Shown: positions 22,081 to 33,980 of the stretch, one piece after another
Layout of the letters: each line of letters starts with the position of its first letter
Position numbering within the stretch: position 1 is the stretch's first letter
Origin: Arenicola marina
Taxonomy: Eukaryota; Annelida; Polychaeta; Arenicolidae
Assembly: GCA_964019135.1 (NCBI GenBank)
Contig: OZ025255.1
Span: 1,674,001 to 1,738,000, forward strand
Direction: 5' to 3'
DNA: 64,000 nucleotides
The notes under the pieces: generated by a model
Database searches by the model: none
The model's input: the letters and a program-made list of their open reading frames with translations, nothing else
What the model was told of the DNA's origin: nothing
Program-made: the position numbers and the translations under genes

Positions 22081-25000
22081 CTACTCACCAGTCAGTATGA
22101 CCGTGACAGAAGCCATCATGCCAACAGTTGACAGTAAGCTCTCCACTAGCCGGCCTCTTGGCAGCACTACTCCCCAGTCAGTATGACCGTGACAGAAGCA
22201 ATCATGCCAGCAGTTGACAGTAGACTCTCCGCTAGCCGGCCCCTTGGCAGCACTACTCCCCAGTCAGTATGACCGTGACAGAAGCCATGATGCCAGCAGT
22301 TGACAGTAGGCTCTCCACTGGCCGGCCCCTTGGCAGCACTACTCCCCAGTCAGTATGACCGTGACAGAAGCCATCATGCCAGCAGTTGACAGTAGACTCT
22401 CCACTGGCCGGCCCCTTGGCAGCACTACTCCCCAGTCAGTATGACCGTGACAGAAGCCATCATGCCAGCAGTTGACAGTAGACTCTCCACTGGCCGGCCC
22501 CTTGGCAGCACTACTCCCCAGTCAGTATGACCGTGACAGAAGCCATCATGCCAACAGTTGACAGTAGACTCTCCACTGGCCGGCCCCTTGGCAGCACTAC
22601 TCCCCAGTCAGTATGACCGTGACAGAAGCCATCATGCCAGCAGTTGACAGTAGACTCTCCACTGGCCGGCCCCTTGGCAGCACTACTCCCCAGTCAGTAT
22701 GACCGTGACAGAAGCCATCATGCCAACAGTTGACAGTAGGCTCTCCGCTAGCCGGCCCCTTGGCAGCACTACTCCCCAGTCAGTATGACCGTGACAGAAG
22801 CCATCATGCCAGCAGTTGACAATTGACTCTCCGCTAGCCGGCCCCTTGGCAGCACTACTCCCCAGTCAGTATGACCGTGACAGAAGCCATCATGCCAGCA
22901 GTTGACAGTAGACTCTCCGCTAGCCGGCCCCTTGGCAGCACTACTCCCCAGTCAGTATGACCGTGACAGAAGCCATCATGCCAGCAGTTGACAGTAGGCT
23001 CTCCACTAGCCGGCCCCTTGGCAGCACTACTCCCCAGTCAGTATGACCGTGACAGAAGCCATCATGCCAGCAGTTGACAGTAGGCTCTCCACTGGCCGGC
23101 CCCTTGGCAGCACTACTCCCCAGTCAGTATGACCGTGACAGAAGCCATCATGCCAGCAGTTGACAGTAGACTCTCCACGGGCCGGCCCCTTGGCAGAACT
23201 ACTCCCCAGTCAGTATGACCGTGACAGAAGCCCTCATGCCAGCAGTTGACAGTAGACTCTCTACTGGCCGGCCCCTTGGCCGCCCTACTCCCCAGTCAGT
23301 ATGACCGTGACAGAAGCCATCATGCCAGCAGTTGACAGTAGGCTCTCCACTAGCCGGCCCCTTGGCAGCACTACTCCCCAGTCAGTATGACCGTGACAGA
23401 AGCCATCATGCCAGCAGTTGACAGTAGAATCTCTACTGGCCGGCCCCTTGGCAGCACTACTCCCCAGTCACTACGACCGTGACAGAAGCCATCATGCCAG
23501 CAGTTGACAGTAGGCTCTCCACTGGCCGGCCCCTTGGCAGCACTACTCCCCAGTCAGTATGACCGTGACAGAAGCCATCATGCCAGCAGTTGACAGTAGG
23601 CTCTCCACTGGCCGGCCCCTTGGCAGCACTACTCCCCAGTCAGTATGACCGTGACAGAAGCCATCATGCCAGCAGTTGACAGTAGGCTCTCCACTGGCCG
23701 GCCCCTTGGCAGCACTACTCCCCAGTCAGTATGACCGTGACAGAAGCCATCATGCCAGCAGTTGACAGTAGACTCTCCACTGGCCGGCCCCTTGGCAGCA
23801 CTACTCCCCAGTCAGTATGACCGTGACAGAAGCCATCATGCCAGCAGTTGACAGTAGACTCTCCACTGGCCGGCCCCTTGGCAGCACTACTCCCCAGTCA
23901 GTATGACCGTGACAGAAGCCATCATGCCAGCAGTTGACAGTAGACTCTCCACTGGCCGGCCCCTTGGCAGCACTACACCCCAGTCAGTATGACCGTGACA
24001 TAAGCCATCATGCCAGCAGTTGACAGTAGACTCTCCACTGGCCGGCCCCTTGGCAGCACTACTCCCCAGTCAGTATGACCGTGACAGAAGCCATCATGCC
24101 AGCAGTTGACAGTAGACTCTCCACGGGCCGGCCCCTTGGCAGAACTACTCCCCAGTCAGTATGACCGTGACAGAAGCCATCATGCCAGCAGTTGACAGTA
24201 GACTCTCCACTGGCCGGCCCCTTGGCCGCACTACTCCCCAGTCAGTATGACCGTGACAGAAGCCATCATGCCAGCAGTTGACAGTAGACTCTCCACTGGC
24301 CGGCCCCTTGGCAGCACTACTCCCCAGTCAGTATGACCGTGACAGAAGCCATCATGCCAGCAGTTGACAGTAGGCTCTCCACTGGCCGGCCCCTTGGCAG
24401 CACTACTCCCCAGTCAGTATGACCGTGACAGAAGCCATCATGCCAGCAGTTGACAGTAGAATCTCTACTGGCCGGCCCCTTGGCAGCACTACTCCCCAGT
24501 CAGTATGACCGTGACAGAAGCCATCACGCCAGCAGTTGACAGTAGACTCTCCACTGGCCGGCCCCTTGGCAGCACTACTCCCCAGTCAGTATGACCGTGA
24601 CAGAAGCCATCATGCCAGCAGTTGACAGTAGACTCTCCACTGGCCGACCCCTTGGCAGCACTACTCCCCAGTCAGTATGACCGTGACAGAAGCCATCATG
24701 CCAGCAGTTGACAGTAGACTCTCCACTGGCCGGCCCCTTGGCACCACTACTCCCCAGTCAGTATGACCGTGACAGAAGCCATCATGCCAGCAGTTGACAG
24801 TAGGCTCTCCACTAGCCGGCCCCTTGGCAGCACTACTCCCCAGTCAGTATGACCGTGACAGAAGCCATCATGCCAGCAGTTGACAGTAGGCTCTCCACTA
24901 GCCGGCCCCTTGGCAGCACTACTCCCCAGTCAGTATGACCGTGACAGAAGCCATCATGCCAGCAGTTGACAGTAGACTCTCCACTGGCCGGCCCCTTGGC

Positions 25001-26800
25001 AGCACTACTCCCCAGTCAGTATGACCGTGACAGAAGCCATCATGCCAGCAGTTGACAGTAGACTCCCCACTGGCCGGCCCCTTGGCAGCACTACTCCCCA
25101 GTCAGTATGACCGTGACAGAAGCCATCATGCCAACAGTTGACAGTAGACTCTCCACTGGCCGGCCCCTTGGCAGCACTACTCCCCAGTCAGTATGACCGT
25201 GACAGAAGCCATCATGCCAGCAGTTGACAGTAGGCTCTCCACTGGCCGGCCCCTTGGCAGCACTACTCACCAGTCAGTATGACCGTGACAGAAGCCATCA
25301 TGCCAACAGTTGACAGTAAGCTCTCCACTAGCCGGCCTCTTGGCAGCACTACTCCCCAGTCAGTATGACCGTGACAGAAGCAATCATGCCAGCAGTTGAC
25401 AGTAGACTCTCCGCTAGCCGGCCCCTTGGCAGCACTACTCCCCAGTCAGTATGACCGTGACAGAAGCCATCATGCCAGCAGTTGACAGTAGACTCTCCGC
25501 TAGCCGGCCCCTTGGCAGCACTACTCCCCAGTCAGTATGACCGTGACAGAAGCCATCATGCCAGCAGTTGACAGTAGGCTCTCCACTAGCCGGCCCCTTG
25601 GCAGCACTACTCCCCAGTCAGTATGACCGTGACAGAAGCCATCATGCCAGCAGTTGACAGTAGGCTCTCCACTGGCCGGCCCCTTGGCAGCACTACTCCC
25701 CAGTCAGTATGACCGTGACAGAAGCCATCATGCCAGCAGTTGACAGTAGACTCTCCACTGGCCGGTCCCTTGGCAGCACTACTCCCCAGTCAGTATGACC
25801 GTGACAGAAGCCATCATGCCAGCAGTTGACAGTAGGCTCTCCACTAGCCGGCCCCTTGGCAGCACTACTCCCCAGTCAGTATGACCGTGACAGAAGCCAT
25901 CATGCCAGCAGTTGACAGTAGGCTCTCCACTAGCCGGCCCCTTGGCAGCACTACTCCCTAGTCAGTATGACCGTGACAGAAGCCATGATGCCAGCAGTTG
26001 ACAGTAGGCTCTCCACTGGCCGGCCCCTTGGCAGCACTACTCCCCAGTCAGTATGACCGTGACAGAAGCCATCATGCCAGCAGTTGACAGTAGACTCTCC
26101 ACTGGCCGGCCCCTTGGCAGCACTACTCCCCAGTCAGTATGACCGTGACAGAAGCCATCATGCCAGCAGTTGACAGTAGACTCTCCACTGGCCGGCCCCT
26201 TGGCAGCACTACTCCCCAGTCAGTATGACCGTGACAGAAGCCATCATGCCAACAGTTGACAGTAGACTCTCCACTGGCCGGCCCCTTGGCAGCACTACTC
26301 CCCAGTCAGTATGACCGTGACAGAAGCCATCATGCCAGCAGTTGACAGTAGACTCTCCACTGGCCGGCCCCTTGGCAGCACTACTCCCCAGTCAGTATGA
26401 CCGTGACAGAAGCCATCATGCCAACAGTTGACAGTAGGCTCTCCGCTAGCCGGCCCCTTGGCAGCACTACTCCCAAGTCAGTATGACCGTGACAGAAGCC
26501 ATCATGCCAGCAGTTGACAATTGACTCTCCGCTAGCCGGCCCCTTGGCAGCACTACTCCCCAGTCAGTATGACCGTGACAGAAGCCATCATGCCAGCAGT
26601 TGACAGTAGACTCTCCGCTAGCCGGCCCCTTGGCAGCACTACTCCCCAGTCAGTATGACCGTGACAGAAGCCATCATGCCAGCAGTTGACAGTAGGCTCT
26701 CCACTAGCCGGCCCCTTGGCAGCACTACTCCCCAGTCAGTATGACCGTGACAGAAGCCATCATGCCAGCAGTTGACAGTAGGCTCTCCACTGGCCGGCCC
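22081..26800. repeat. Large block duplication in the 86-bp array with a six-unit shift
   Basis: CTACTCACCA at 22081 recurs at 25263 (offset 3182, 37 units). GCCATGATGCC near 22284 and CAATTGACTC at 22820 recur near 25982 and at 26518 (offset 3698, 43 units). The jump between offsets is 516 bp, exactly six units, so one copy gained or lost six units after the block was copied. Confidence 0.8.
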
Positions 26801-27452
26801 CTTGGCAGCACTACTCCCCAGTCAGTATGACCGTGACAGAAGCCATCATGCCAGCAGTTGACAGTAGACCCTCCACTGGCCGGCCCCTTGGCAGCACTAC
26901 TCCCCAGTCAGTATGACCGTGACAGAAGCCATCATGCCAGCAGTTGACAGTAGGCTCTCCACTGGCCGACCCCTTGGCAGCACTACCCCCCAGTCACTAC
27001 GACCGTGACAGAAGCCATCATGCCAGCAGTTGACAGTAGGCTCTCCACTGGCCGGCCCCTTGGCAGCACTACTCTCCAGTCAGTATGACCGTGACAGAAG
27101 CCATCATGCCAGCAGTTGACAGTAGGCTCTCCACTGGCCGGCCCCTTGGCAGCACTACTACCCAGTCAGTATGACCGTGACAGAAGCCATCATGCCAGCA
27201 GTTGACAGTAGGCTCTCCACTGGCCGGCCCCTTGGCAGCACTACTCCCCAGTCAGTATGACCGTGACAGAAGCCATCATGCCAGCAGTTGACAGTAGACT
27301 CTCCACTGGCCGGCCCCTTGGCAGCACTACTCCCCAGTCACTACGACCGTGACAGAAGCCATCATGCCAGCAGTTGACAGTAGGCTCTCCACTGGCCGGC
27401 CCCTTGGCAGCACTACTCTCCAGTCACTACGACCGTGACAGAAGCCATCATG

Positions 27453-28190
27453 CCGGCAGTTGACAGTAGACCCTCCACTAGCCGGCCCCATGGCAGCACT
27501 ACTCCCCAGTCAGTATGACCGTGACAGAAGCCATCATGCCAGCAGTTGACAGTAGGCTCTCCACTAGCCGGCCCCTTGGCAGCACTACTCCCCAGTCAGT
27601 ATGACCGTGACAGAAGCCATCATGCCAGCAGTTGACAGTAGGCTCTCCACTGGCCGGCCCCTTGGCAGCACTACTCCCCAGTCAGTATGACCGTGACAGA
27701 AGCCATCATGCCAGCAGTTGACAGTAGGCTCTCCACTAGCCGGCCCCTTGGCAGCACTACTCCCCAGTCAGTATGACCGTGACAGAAGCCATCATGCCAG
27801 CAGTTGACAGTAGGCTCTCCACTGGCCGGCCCCTTGGCAGCACTACTCCCCAGTCAGTATGACCGTGACAGAAGCCATCATGCCAGCAGTTGACAGTAGG
27901 CTCTCCACTGGCCGGCCCCTTGGCAGCACTACTCCCCAGTCACTATGACCGTGACAGAAGCCATCATGCCAGCAGTTGACAGTAGACTCTCCACTGGCCG
28001 GCCCCTTGGCAGCACTACTCCCCAGTCACTACGACCGTGACAGAAGCCATCATGCCAGCAGTTGACAGTAGGCTCTCCACTGGCCGGCCCCTTGGCAGCA
28101 CTACTCTCCAGTCACTACGACCGTGACAGAAGCCATCATGCCGGCAGTTGACAGTAGACCCTCCACTAGCCGGCCCCATGGCAGCACTAC
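27453..28190. repeat. Eight-unit (688-bp) higher-order duplication in the 86-bp array
   Basis: The rare unit with CCGGCAGTTG, TAGACCCTCC and GGCCCCATGGCAGC occurs at 27453 and again at 28141, 688 bp (8 x 86) apart, in matching context. Confidence 0.8.
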
Positions 28191-28919
28191 TCCCCAGTCA
28201 GTATGACCGTGACAGAAGCCATCATGCCAGCAGTTGACAGTAGGCTCTCCACTAGCCGGCCCCTTGGCAGCACTACTCCCCAGTCAGTATGACCGTGACA
28301 GAAGCCATCATGCCAGCAGTTGACAGTAGGCTCTCCACTGGCCGGCCCCTTGGCAGCACTACTCCCCAGTCAGTATGACCGTGACAGAAGCCATCATGCC
28401 AGCAGTTGACAGTAGGCTCTCCACTAGCCGGCCCCTTGGCAGCACTACTCCCCAGTCAGTATGACCGTGACAGAAGCCATCATGCCAGCAGTTGACAGTA
28501 GGCTCTCCACTGGCCGGCCCCTTGGCAGCACTACTCCCCAGTCACTATGACCGTGACAGAAGCCATCATGCCAGCAGTTGACAGTAGGCTCTCCACTGGC
28601 CGGCCCCTTGGCAGCACTACTCCCCAGTCAGTATGACCGTGACAGAAGCCATCATGCCAGCAGTTGACAGTAGTCTCTTCACTGGCCGGCCCCTTGGCAG
28701 CACTACTCCCCAGTCAGTATGACCGTGACAAAAGCCATCATGCCAGCAGTTGACAGTAGGCTCTCCACTGGCCGGCCCCTTGGCAGCACTACTCCCCAGT
28801 CAGTATGACCGTGACAGAAGCCATCATGCCAGCAGTTGACAGTAGGCTCTCCACTAGCCGGCCCCTTGGCAGCACTACTCCCCAGTCAGTATGACCGTGA
28901 CAGAAGCCATCAGGCCAGT

Positions 28920-29200
28920 AGTTGGCAGAAAAAAAAGGTGGTTATCGATTGCCTAGTTGCCTAGCTGCGCGTTCCGTTTCTTGGTCACGATAAACTGATA
29001 GCCTATATATACTGATATGGTCTGAAGAACGCGAGTGGCTCACAAGATATGGGAAGGTTTGTAAGCGCTAAACGTTTTACTTCGAACGTTTTTATGCGAA
29101 AGCTAAACCAGAGAAGCAAGGCATGTTAACGCCCAGCACATCTGGGAGGTAAACTAGAATTTAAAATTCAACTCGTAATAATAGTAATAGCGCGAATTTT
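28920..29200. other. Unique spacer after the 86-bp array
   Basis: This AT-richer, non-repetitive stretch holds no clear gene. A short ATG frame at 29123-29148 ends in AG before GTAAAC, a donor-like site in the phase needed by the globin exon downstream. It is too short to encode the missing globin helices, so I do not annotate it as an exon. Confidence 0.55.
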
Positions 29201-29313
29201 GCAGGGCGTTAGACATTTCATTGGCCCTTCATCAACCTGTAGCAGCCCTTCATTTGCATTGAAAATTGGCGGGCAGCTTAATGTCAAACCAATAAAATTG
29301 CCTAACGCCCCGC
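29201..29313. mobile_element. MITE-like inverted-repeat element
   Basis: The left end GCAGGGCGTTAG...CATTGG pairs with the right end CCAAT...CTAACGCCCCGC as imperfect terminal inverted repeats of about 24 bp. The block is 113 bp long and partly self-complementary, so similar open frames appear on both strands; these are artefacts. AACTCGT occurs at 29170-29176 and 29315-29321 and could be a target duplication, but the left copy is 24 bp from the inverted repeat, so the exact ends are uncertain. It carries no transposase. It could also be a plain hairpin. Confidence 0.45.
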
Positions 29314-29350
29314 TAACTCGTGGTATTGTTATATTATTGATTATAAGAGA

Positions 29351-30278
29351 CATAATGGACATTATTCACCATCATGAACATTATTCACCATAATGGACAT
29401 TATTCACCATAATGGACATTATTCACCATAATGTACATTATTCACCATAATGTACATTATTCACCATAATGGACATTATTCACCATAATGTACATTATTC
29501 ACCATAATGTACATTATTCACCATAATGTACATTATTCGCCATAATGGACATTATTCACCATAATGGACAATATTCACCATAATGGACATTATGCACCAT
29601 AATGTACATTATTCACCATAATGGACATTATTCACCATAATGTACATTATTCACCATAATGTACATTATTCACCATAATGTACATTATTCACCATAATGG
29701 ACATTATTCACCATAATGTACATTATTCACCATAATGGACATTATTCACCATGATGTACATTATTCACCATAATGGACATTATTCACCATGATGTACATT
29801 ATTCACCATAATGGACATTATTCACCATAATGGACATTCTTTACCATAATGGACATTATTCACCATAATGGACATTATTCACCATAATGGACATTATTCA
29901 CCATAATGGACATTATTCACCATAATGGACATTATTCACCATAATGTACATTATTCACCATAACGTACATTATTCACAATAATGGACATTATTCACCATA
30001 ATGGACATTATTCACCATAATGGACATTATTCACCATAATGGACATTATTCACCATAATGTACATTATTCACCATAATGGACATTATTCACCATAATGGA
30101 CATTATTCACCATAATGGACATTATTCACCACAATGGACATTATTCACCATAATGTACATTATTCACCATAATGGACATTATTCACCATAATGGACATTA
30201 TTCACCATAATGGACATTATTCACCATGGTGGGCACTATTCACCATTATCATGGACACTATTCCAAATAACGGACATT
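29351..30278. repeat. AT-rich 19-bp tandem repeat, about 48 copies
   Basis: The unit is ATAATGGACATTATTCACC, with a frequent variant having GTAC for GGAC. It degenerates after 30225 (CATGGTGGGCACTATTC and similar) and ends about 45 bp before the splice acceptor of the globin exon, so it sits inside that gene's upstream intron. It is AT-rich, unlike the GC-rich arrays around it. Confidence 0.95.
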
Positions 30279-30323
30279 TGATTTATAAAATAGGTGTTAT
30301 GTGATTATATTTCGGGTTTCCAG
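30279..30323 (+). other. End of globin intron 1 with splice acceptor
   Basis: The 45 bp after the 19-bp array end in ATTTCGGGTTTCCAG. The AG at 30322-30323 leaves one base before the ACG codon, so the preceding exon must end in phase 2. Confidence 0.85.
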
Positions 30324-30921
30324 GACGTTCGAGCGGTACCCGGATGTGAAAGGGGCCTTCGGGCCGTTCCGCTCCCTGTCGCCCGAGGACCAGCGCTACA
30401 GCCAGGAGCTGCGCGCGCACGGCCTGCGTGTGCTAGGCACCGTGGAAGCCGTGGTCGCCAACGCCGAGAACCCCGACAAGGTCGTCACACACATGCATGA
30501 CCTTGGCCGCAAGCATATCACCTTCAACGCCAAGGTGGACTACATGGATGTGAGTTTATTGTATAGTTCTTGCGTACTACGTCATGAGATTGTGTGCATT
30601 GTTGACGCTTTTTGCCACTTAAATTCAATATACATATGAAAATGCACACCTTTCTTTAAGCGTTAACACTGAAACAGATCGAGCAATGCATCACTTTCAC
30701 GAAACAATAGGAAATTCAAAGATAAAATGGTTGCGTGAGTGACTTTAGTGCTACTGTTTCACTGGTTACTGGCAACCGGTTACTTACAGATCCTGGGCCA
30801 GCAGTTCCTGTTCGCCATCGAGCCCGTACTGCAGGACCACTGGACGGCGGCCGTGGAGCAGGCCTGGGCAGACCTGTTCCGCTACATGACGCACCTCATG
30901 AAGGAGGCCATGATGCTCTGA
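30324..30921 (+). CDS. Globin, partial: exons 2 and 3 (first exon not found)
   Basis: This heme protein fragment is expected to bind oxygen or another small ligand. It is read from two exons, 30324-30549 and 30790-30921, giving 118 full codons after the split first codon and stopping at TGA. Exon 2 starts with the third base of a codon after TTTCCAG and ends in phase 0 before GTGAGT. These match the ancestral globin intron positions B12.2 and G7.0. Exon 2 shows the CD-corner Phe (GPF, codon 30367), distal His E7 (RAHG, codon 30418) and proximal His F8 (LGRKH, codon 30514). Exon 3 supplies the G and H helices, with the conserved Trp in QAWADLF. The LGRKH motif resembles neuroglobin-like proteins, but I cannot fix the subfamily. 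Helices A and most of B should lie in exon 1, which is outside the window or lost. Nearly all codons end in G or C, and no frameshift is seen. Confidence 0.93.
30550..30789 (+). other. Globin intron 2 (240 bp)
   Basis: It starts GTGAGT and ends CGGTTACTTACAG, and is clearly more AT-rich than the exons. Short open frames read through it are shadows of the flanking exons. Confidence 0.92.
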
Positions 30922-31185
30922 CTGCCGGTGACCAACCACCGGAAATTCCTAGTCCTGACGTCACTTCCGCCTTATCTTCCGCACATGCGAACGCATTGTT
31001 CCACTGGGCCAGACGTGTGACAAGTTTATCGTTTTAGCGTTGCTCCATAGCATTATAAAACCTTATGTACTCATGCAAGCATAGACTTAATCCATTGTTT
31101 TATTTATTTTGGTGATGCATGTAACCATAGTTACTGTATGTCCTTTCGTGATGTTATTTGCGAATAAAGGCTTACCATGATAACG
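30922..31185 (+). other. Globin 3' untranslated region
   Basis: This AT-rich unique sequence follows the stop codon. The AATAAA signal at 31163 suggests cleavage near 31180-31190. No open frame of note. Confidence 0.8.
31163..31168 (+). terminator. Polyadenylation signal AATAAA
   Basis: Canonical AATAAA lies 242 bp after the globin stop codon. It is followed about 18 bp later by a GT-rich element (TTTGTGGTTGTTTG, 31186-31199), the usual arrangement at animal gene ends. Confidence 0.85.
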
Positions 31186-31463
31186 TTTGTGGTTGTTTGC
31201 CATGTAATGCTTACGATGGGTAACCGCAGCACACACACCTGGAGGCGAAACCAATGTGAATGTTCAGCGAACGCGCAACAAGTCTACTTAGTTAAGTTAT
31301 ATCATTGGAGACAAACGAGTAATTTAACAGTGTTGTTCTCTGTTCCTTAATTCCCCCCCCCCCCCACCCCATCCCACCAAGTAACACGTCAACTCGTCAT
31401 ACGGTAGTTGGTTCCATACTCAGTCAAAGTAGTTACTAGTTACAGTTAAATTATACGACCTCA
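31186..31463. other. Unique spacer between the globin gene and the 40-bp array
   Basis: No gene seen. The main landmark is the homopolymeric C tract at 31353-31365 with further C runs to 31378. The end grades into the first diverged 40-bp unit at CACTGATCATGTACAG. Confidence 0.65.
31353..31378 (-). other. G-quadruplex / i-motif candidate
   Basis: C13, A, C4, AT, C3, A, CC on the + strand. The - strand therefore has enough G runs of three or more with 1-2-base loops to form an intramolecular G-quadruplex. Confidence 0.6.
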
Positions 31464-32140
31464 CACTGATCATGTACAGATTCAAGGCGACTCCTGTCGT
31501 TCACTGACCCCCAGTACGGGTTCAGGGCGACTCCTGTCGTTCACTGACCCCCAGTACGGGTTCAGGGCGACTCCTGTCGTCTACTGACCACCAGTACGGG
31601 TTCAGGGCGACTCCTGTCGTTCACTGACCCCCAGTACGGGTTCAGGACGACTCCTGTCGTCCACTGACCCCCAGTACGGGTTCAGGGCGACTCCTGTCGT
31701 CCACTGACCACCAGTACGGGTTCAGGGCGACTCCTGTCGTCCACTGAACCCCAGTACGGGTTCAGGGCGACTCCTGTCGTCCACTGACCCCCAGTAGGGG
31801 TTCAGGGCGACTCCTGTCGTCCACTGACCCCCAGTACGGGTTCAGGGCGACTCCTGTCGTCCACTGACCCCCAGTACGGGTTCCAGGGCGACTCCTGCGG
31901 TCCACTGACCCCCAGTACGGGTTCAGGGCGACTCCTGTCGTCCACTGATCCCCAGTACGGGTTCAGGGCGACTCCTGTCGTCCACTGACCCCCAGTACGG
32001 GTTCAGGGCGACTCCTCTCGTCCACTGACCACCAGTACAGGTTCAGGGTGACACCTGTCTTCCACTGACCCCCAGTACGGGTTCAGGGCGACTCCTGTCG
32101 TCCACTGACCCCCAGTACGGTTTCAGGGCGACTCCTGTCG

Positions 32141-33980
32141 TCCACTGACCACCAGTACGGGTTCAGGGCGACTCCTGTCGTCCAAGGACCCCCAGTACGG
32201 GTTCAGGGCGACTCCTGTCGACCACTGACCCCCAGTACGGGTTCAGGGCGACTCCTGTCGTCCACGGACCTCCAGTACGGGTTCAGGGCGACTCCTGTCG
32301 TCCACTGACCACCAGTACTGGTTCAGGGCGACTCCTGTCGTCCACGGACCCCCAGTGCGGGTTCAGGGCGACTCCTGTCGTTCACTGATAACCAGTACGG
32401 GTTCAGGGCGACTCCTGTCGTTCACTGACCACCAGTACGGGTTCAGAGCGACTCCTGTCGTTCACTGACCACCAGTACGGGTTCAGGGCGACTCCTGTCG
32501 TCCACTGACCCCCAGTACGGGTTCAGGGCGACTCCTGTCGTCCACTGACCCCCAGTACGGGTTCAGGGCGACTCCTGTCGTCCACGGGCCCCCAGTACGG
32601 GTTCAGGGCGACTCCTGTCGTTCACTGACCACCAGTACGGGTTCAGGGCGACTCCTGTCGTTCACTGACCACCAGTACGGGTTCAGGGTGACGCCTGTCG
32701 TTCACTGACCACCAGTACGGGTTCAGGGCGACTACTGTCGTCCACTGACCACCATTACAGGTTCAGGGCGACTCCTGTCGTCCACTGACCCCCAGTACGG
32801 GTTCAGGGCGACTCCTGTCGTCCACTGACCACCAGTACAGGTTCAGGGCGACTCCTGTCGTCCACTGACCCCCAGTACGGGTTCAGGGCGACTCCTGTCG
32901 TCCACTGATCCCCAGTACGGGTTCAGGGCGACTCCTGTCGTCCACTGACCCACAGTACGGGTTCAGGGCGACTACTGTCGCCCACTGACCACCATTACAG
33001 GTTCAGGGCGACTCCTGTCGTCCACTGACCCCCAGTACGGGTTCAGGGCGACTCCTGTCGTCCACTGACCACCAGTACGGGTTCAGGGCGACTCCTGTCG
33101 TCCAAGGACCCCCAGTACGGGTTCAGGGCGACTCCTGTCGACCACTGACCCCCAGTACGGGTTCAGGGCGACTCCTGTCGTCCACGGACCTCCAGTACGG
33201 GTTCAGGGCGACTCCTGTCGTCCACTGACCACCAGTACTGGTTCAGGGCGACTCCTGTCGTCCACGGACCCCCAGTGCGGGTTCAGGGCGACTCCTGTCG
33301 TTCACTGATAACCAGTACGGGTTCAGGGCGACTCCTGTCGTTCACTGACCACCAGTACGGGTTCAGAGCGACTCCTGTCGTTCACTGACCACCAGTACGG
33401 GTTCAGGGCGACTCCTGTCGTCCACTGACCCCCAGTACGGGTTCAGGGCGACTCCTGTCGTCCACTGACCCCCAGTACGGGTTCAGGGCGACTCCTGTCG
33501 TCCACGGGCCCCCAGTACGGGTTCAGGGCGACTCCTGTCGTTCACTGACCACCAGTACGGGTTCAGGGCGACTCCTGTCGTTCACTGACCACCAGTACGG
33601 GTTCAGGGTGACGCCTGTCGTTCACTGACCACCAGTACGGGTTCAGGGCGACTACTGTCGTCCACTGACCACCATTACAGGTTCAGGGCGACTCCTGTCG
33701 TCCACTGACCCCCAGTACGGGTTCAGGGCGACTCCTGTCGTCCACTGACCACCAGTACAGGTTCAGGGCGACTCCTGTCGTCCACTGACCCCGAGTACGG
33801 GTTCAGGGCGACTCCTGTCGTCCACTGATCCCCAGTACGGGTTCAGGGCGACTCCTGTCGTCCACTGACCCACAGTACGGGTTCAGGGCGACTACTGTCG
33901 CCCACTGACCACCATTACAGGTTCAGGGCGACTCCTGTCGTCCACTGACCCCCAGTACGGGTTCAGGGCGACTCCTGTCG
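32141..33980. repeat. 23-unit (920-bp) tandem block duplication
   Basis: Rare variants recur 920 bp apart: TCCAAGGACC at 32181 and 33101, and CACAGTACGG next to ACTACTGTCGCCCAC at 32951 and 33871. The two copies are adjacent. Confidence 0.85.

Larger units (their letters stand above)
15834..28919. repeat. 86-bp tandem satellite array, about 152 copies
   Basis: The unit is 86 bp (starts at 15834, 15920, 16006). Landmarks in order are GCCATCATGCCAGCAGTTGA, CAGTAGGCTCTCCAC, TGGCCGGCCCCTTGGCAGCA, CTACTCCCCAGTCAGTATGA and CCGTGACAGAA. Main variants are TAGACTCTCC for TAGGCTCTCC, ACTAGCCGG or GCTAGCCGG for ACTGGCCGG, and CAGTCACTACGACC for CAGTCAGTATGACC. The last unit decays at GCCATCAGGCCAGTAG, followed by a run of eight A. 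No long open frame and no coding signal. Confidence 0.98.

Noticed and set aside
29049..29129. 26-codon ATG frame before the MITE-like element as globin exon 1
   Set aside because: It shows no A/B-helix pattern, it stops in frame, and its end has no donor in the needed phase.
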